A DNA stretch of 64,000 nucleotides, taken from contig OY747702.1 in assembly GCA_963556495.2 (NCBI GenBank), positions 42,168,180 to 42,232,179 on the forward strand. Reading direction: 5' to 3'. This document shows positions 63,981-64,000 of this stretch, piece after piece. Made by a program: the position numbers and the translations under genes. The number at the start of each line of letters is the position of its first letter. The stretch's first letter is position 1. The notes beneath the pieces are model-generated. The model made no database searches, had not been told where the DNA came from, and worked only from the letters and a program-made list of their open reading frames with translations. This DNA comes from Valencia hispanica (Eukaryota; Chordata; Actinopteri; Cyprinodontiformes; Valenciidae).

Positions 63981-64000
63981 CAGGGATGTGTTCTCTCTTC

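Overview
This is a window of vertebrate nuclear DNA, almost certainly from a teleost fish and probably a percomorph. The genes have GT-AG introns, and their products match vertebrate families. The intergenic and intronic DNA is full of fish-type repeats: Tc1-like transposons, a Rex3/RTE-like LINE ending in (GATG)n, Rex1/Babar-like and L2/Maui-like LINE ends, an AFC-type tRNA SINE, and hAT-like MITEs. I see no prokaryotic genes, CRISPR array or viral genome.

Five protein-coding genes can be rebuilt exon by exon with consistent reading phase. From left to right they are shisa3 (minus strand, 2 exons, 510-4212), bend4 (plus, 5 exons and a possible 27-nt microexon, 7596-20009), rab11fip5 (plus, 6 exons, one of them 2.4 kb, 25518-38421), sfxn5 (plus, 14 exons, 43337-53969) and smyd5 (plus, the first 7 coding exons, 56290-61234, running off the right edge). 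shisa3 and bend4 are arranged head to head, about 3.4 kb apart, and rab11fip5, sfxn5 and smyd5 lie in tandem. In human, as I recall, SHISA3/BEND4 are on 4p13 and RAB11FIP5/SFXN5/SMYD5 on 2p13, so the window would join two separate mammalian synteny blocks between bend4 and rab11fip5 (20010-25517).

The genes do not form a pathway. Their inferred jobs are: Shisa3, a membrane protein damping Wnt/FGF receptor maturation; Bend4, a BEN-domain chromatin protein; Rab11fip5, a Rab11 effector of recycling endosomes; Sfxn5, a mitochondrial inner-membrane carrier; and Smyd5, a SET/MYND protein lysine methyltransferase.

Between the exons the window is largely a transposon graveyard. Bend4 intron 1 holds a Tc1-like copy split by three younger insertions, and smyd5 intron 7 holds a Tc1-like copy split by a 1.9-kb Rex3-like LINE. 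A 1.2-kb TIR element begins 18 nt after a bend4 splice donor, and rab11fip5 intron 1 holds a 1.6-kb inverted repeat around a (TA)n tract. I found no convincing new biological system. The strongest leads are the in-frame giant exon of rab11fip5 with two NPF motifs, the long inverted repeat, the nested-transposon stratigraphy, CTCF-like motifs between the genes, and two unexplained low-repeat segments that may be conserved regulatory DNA.
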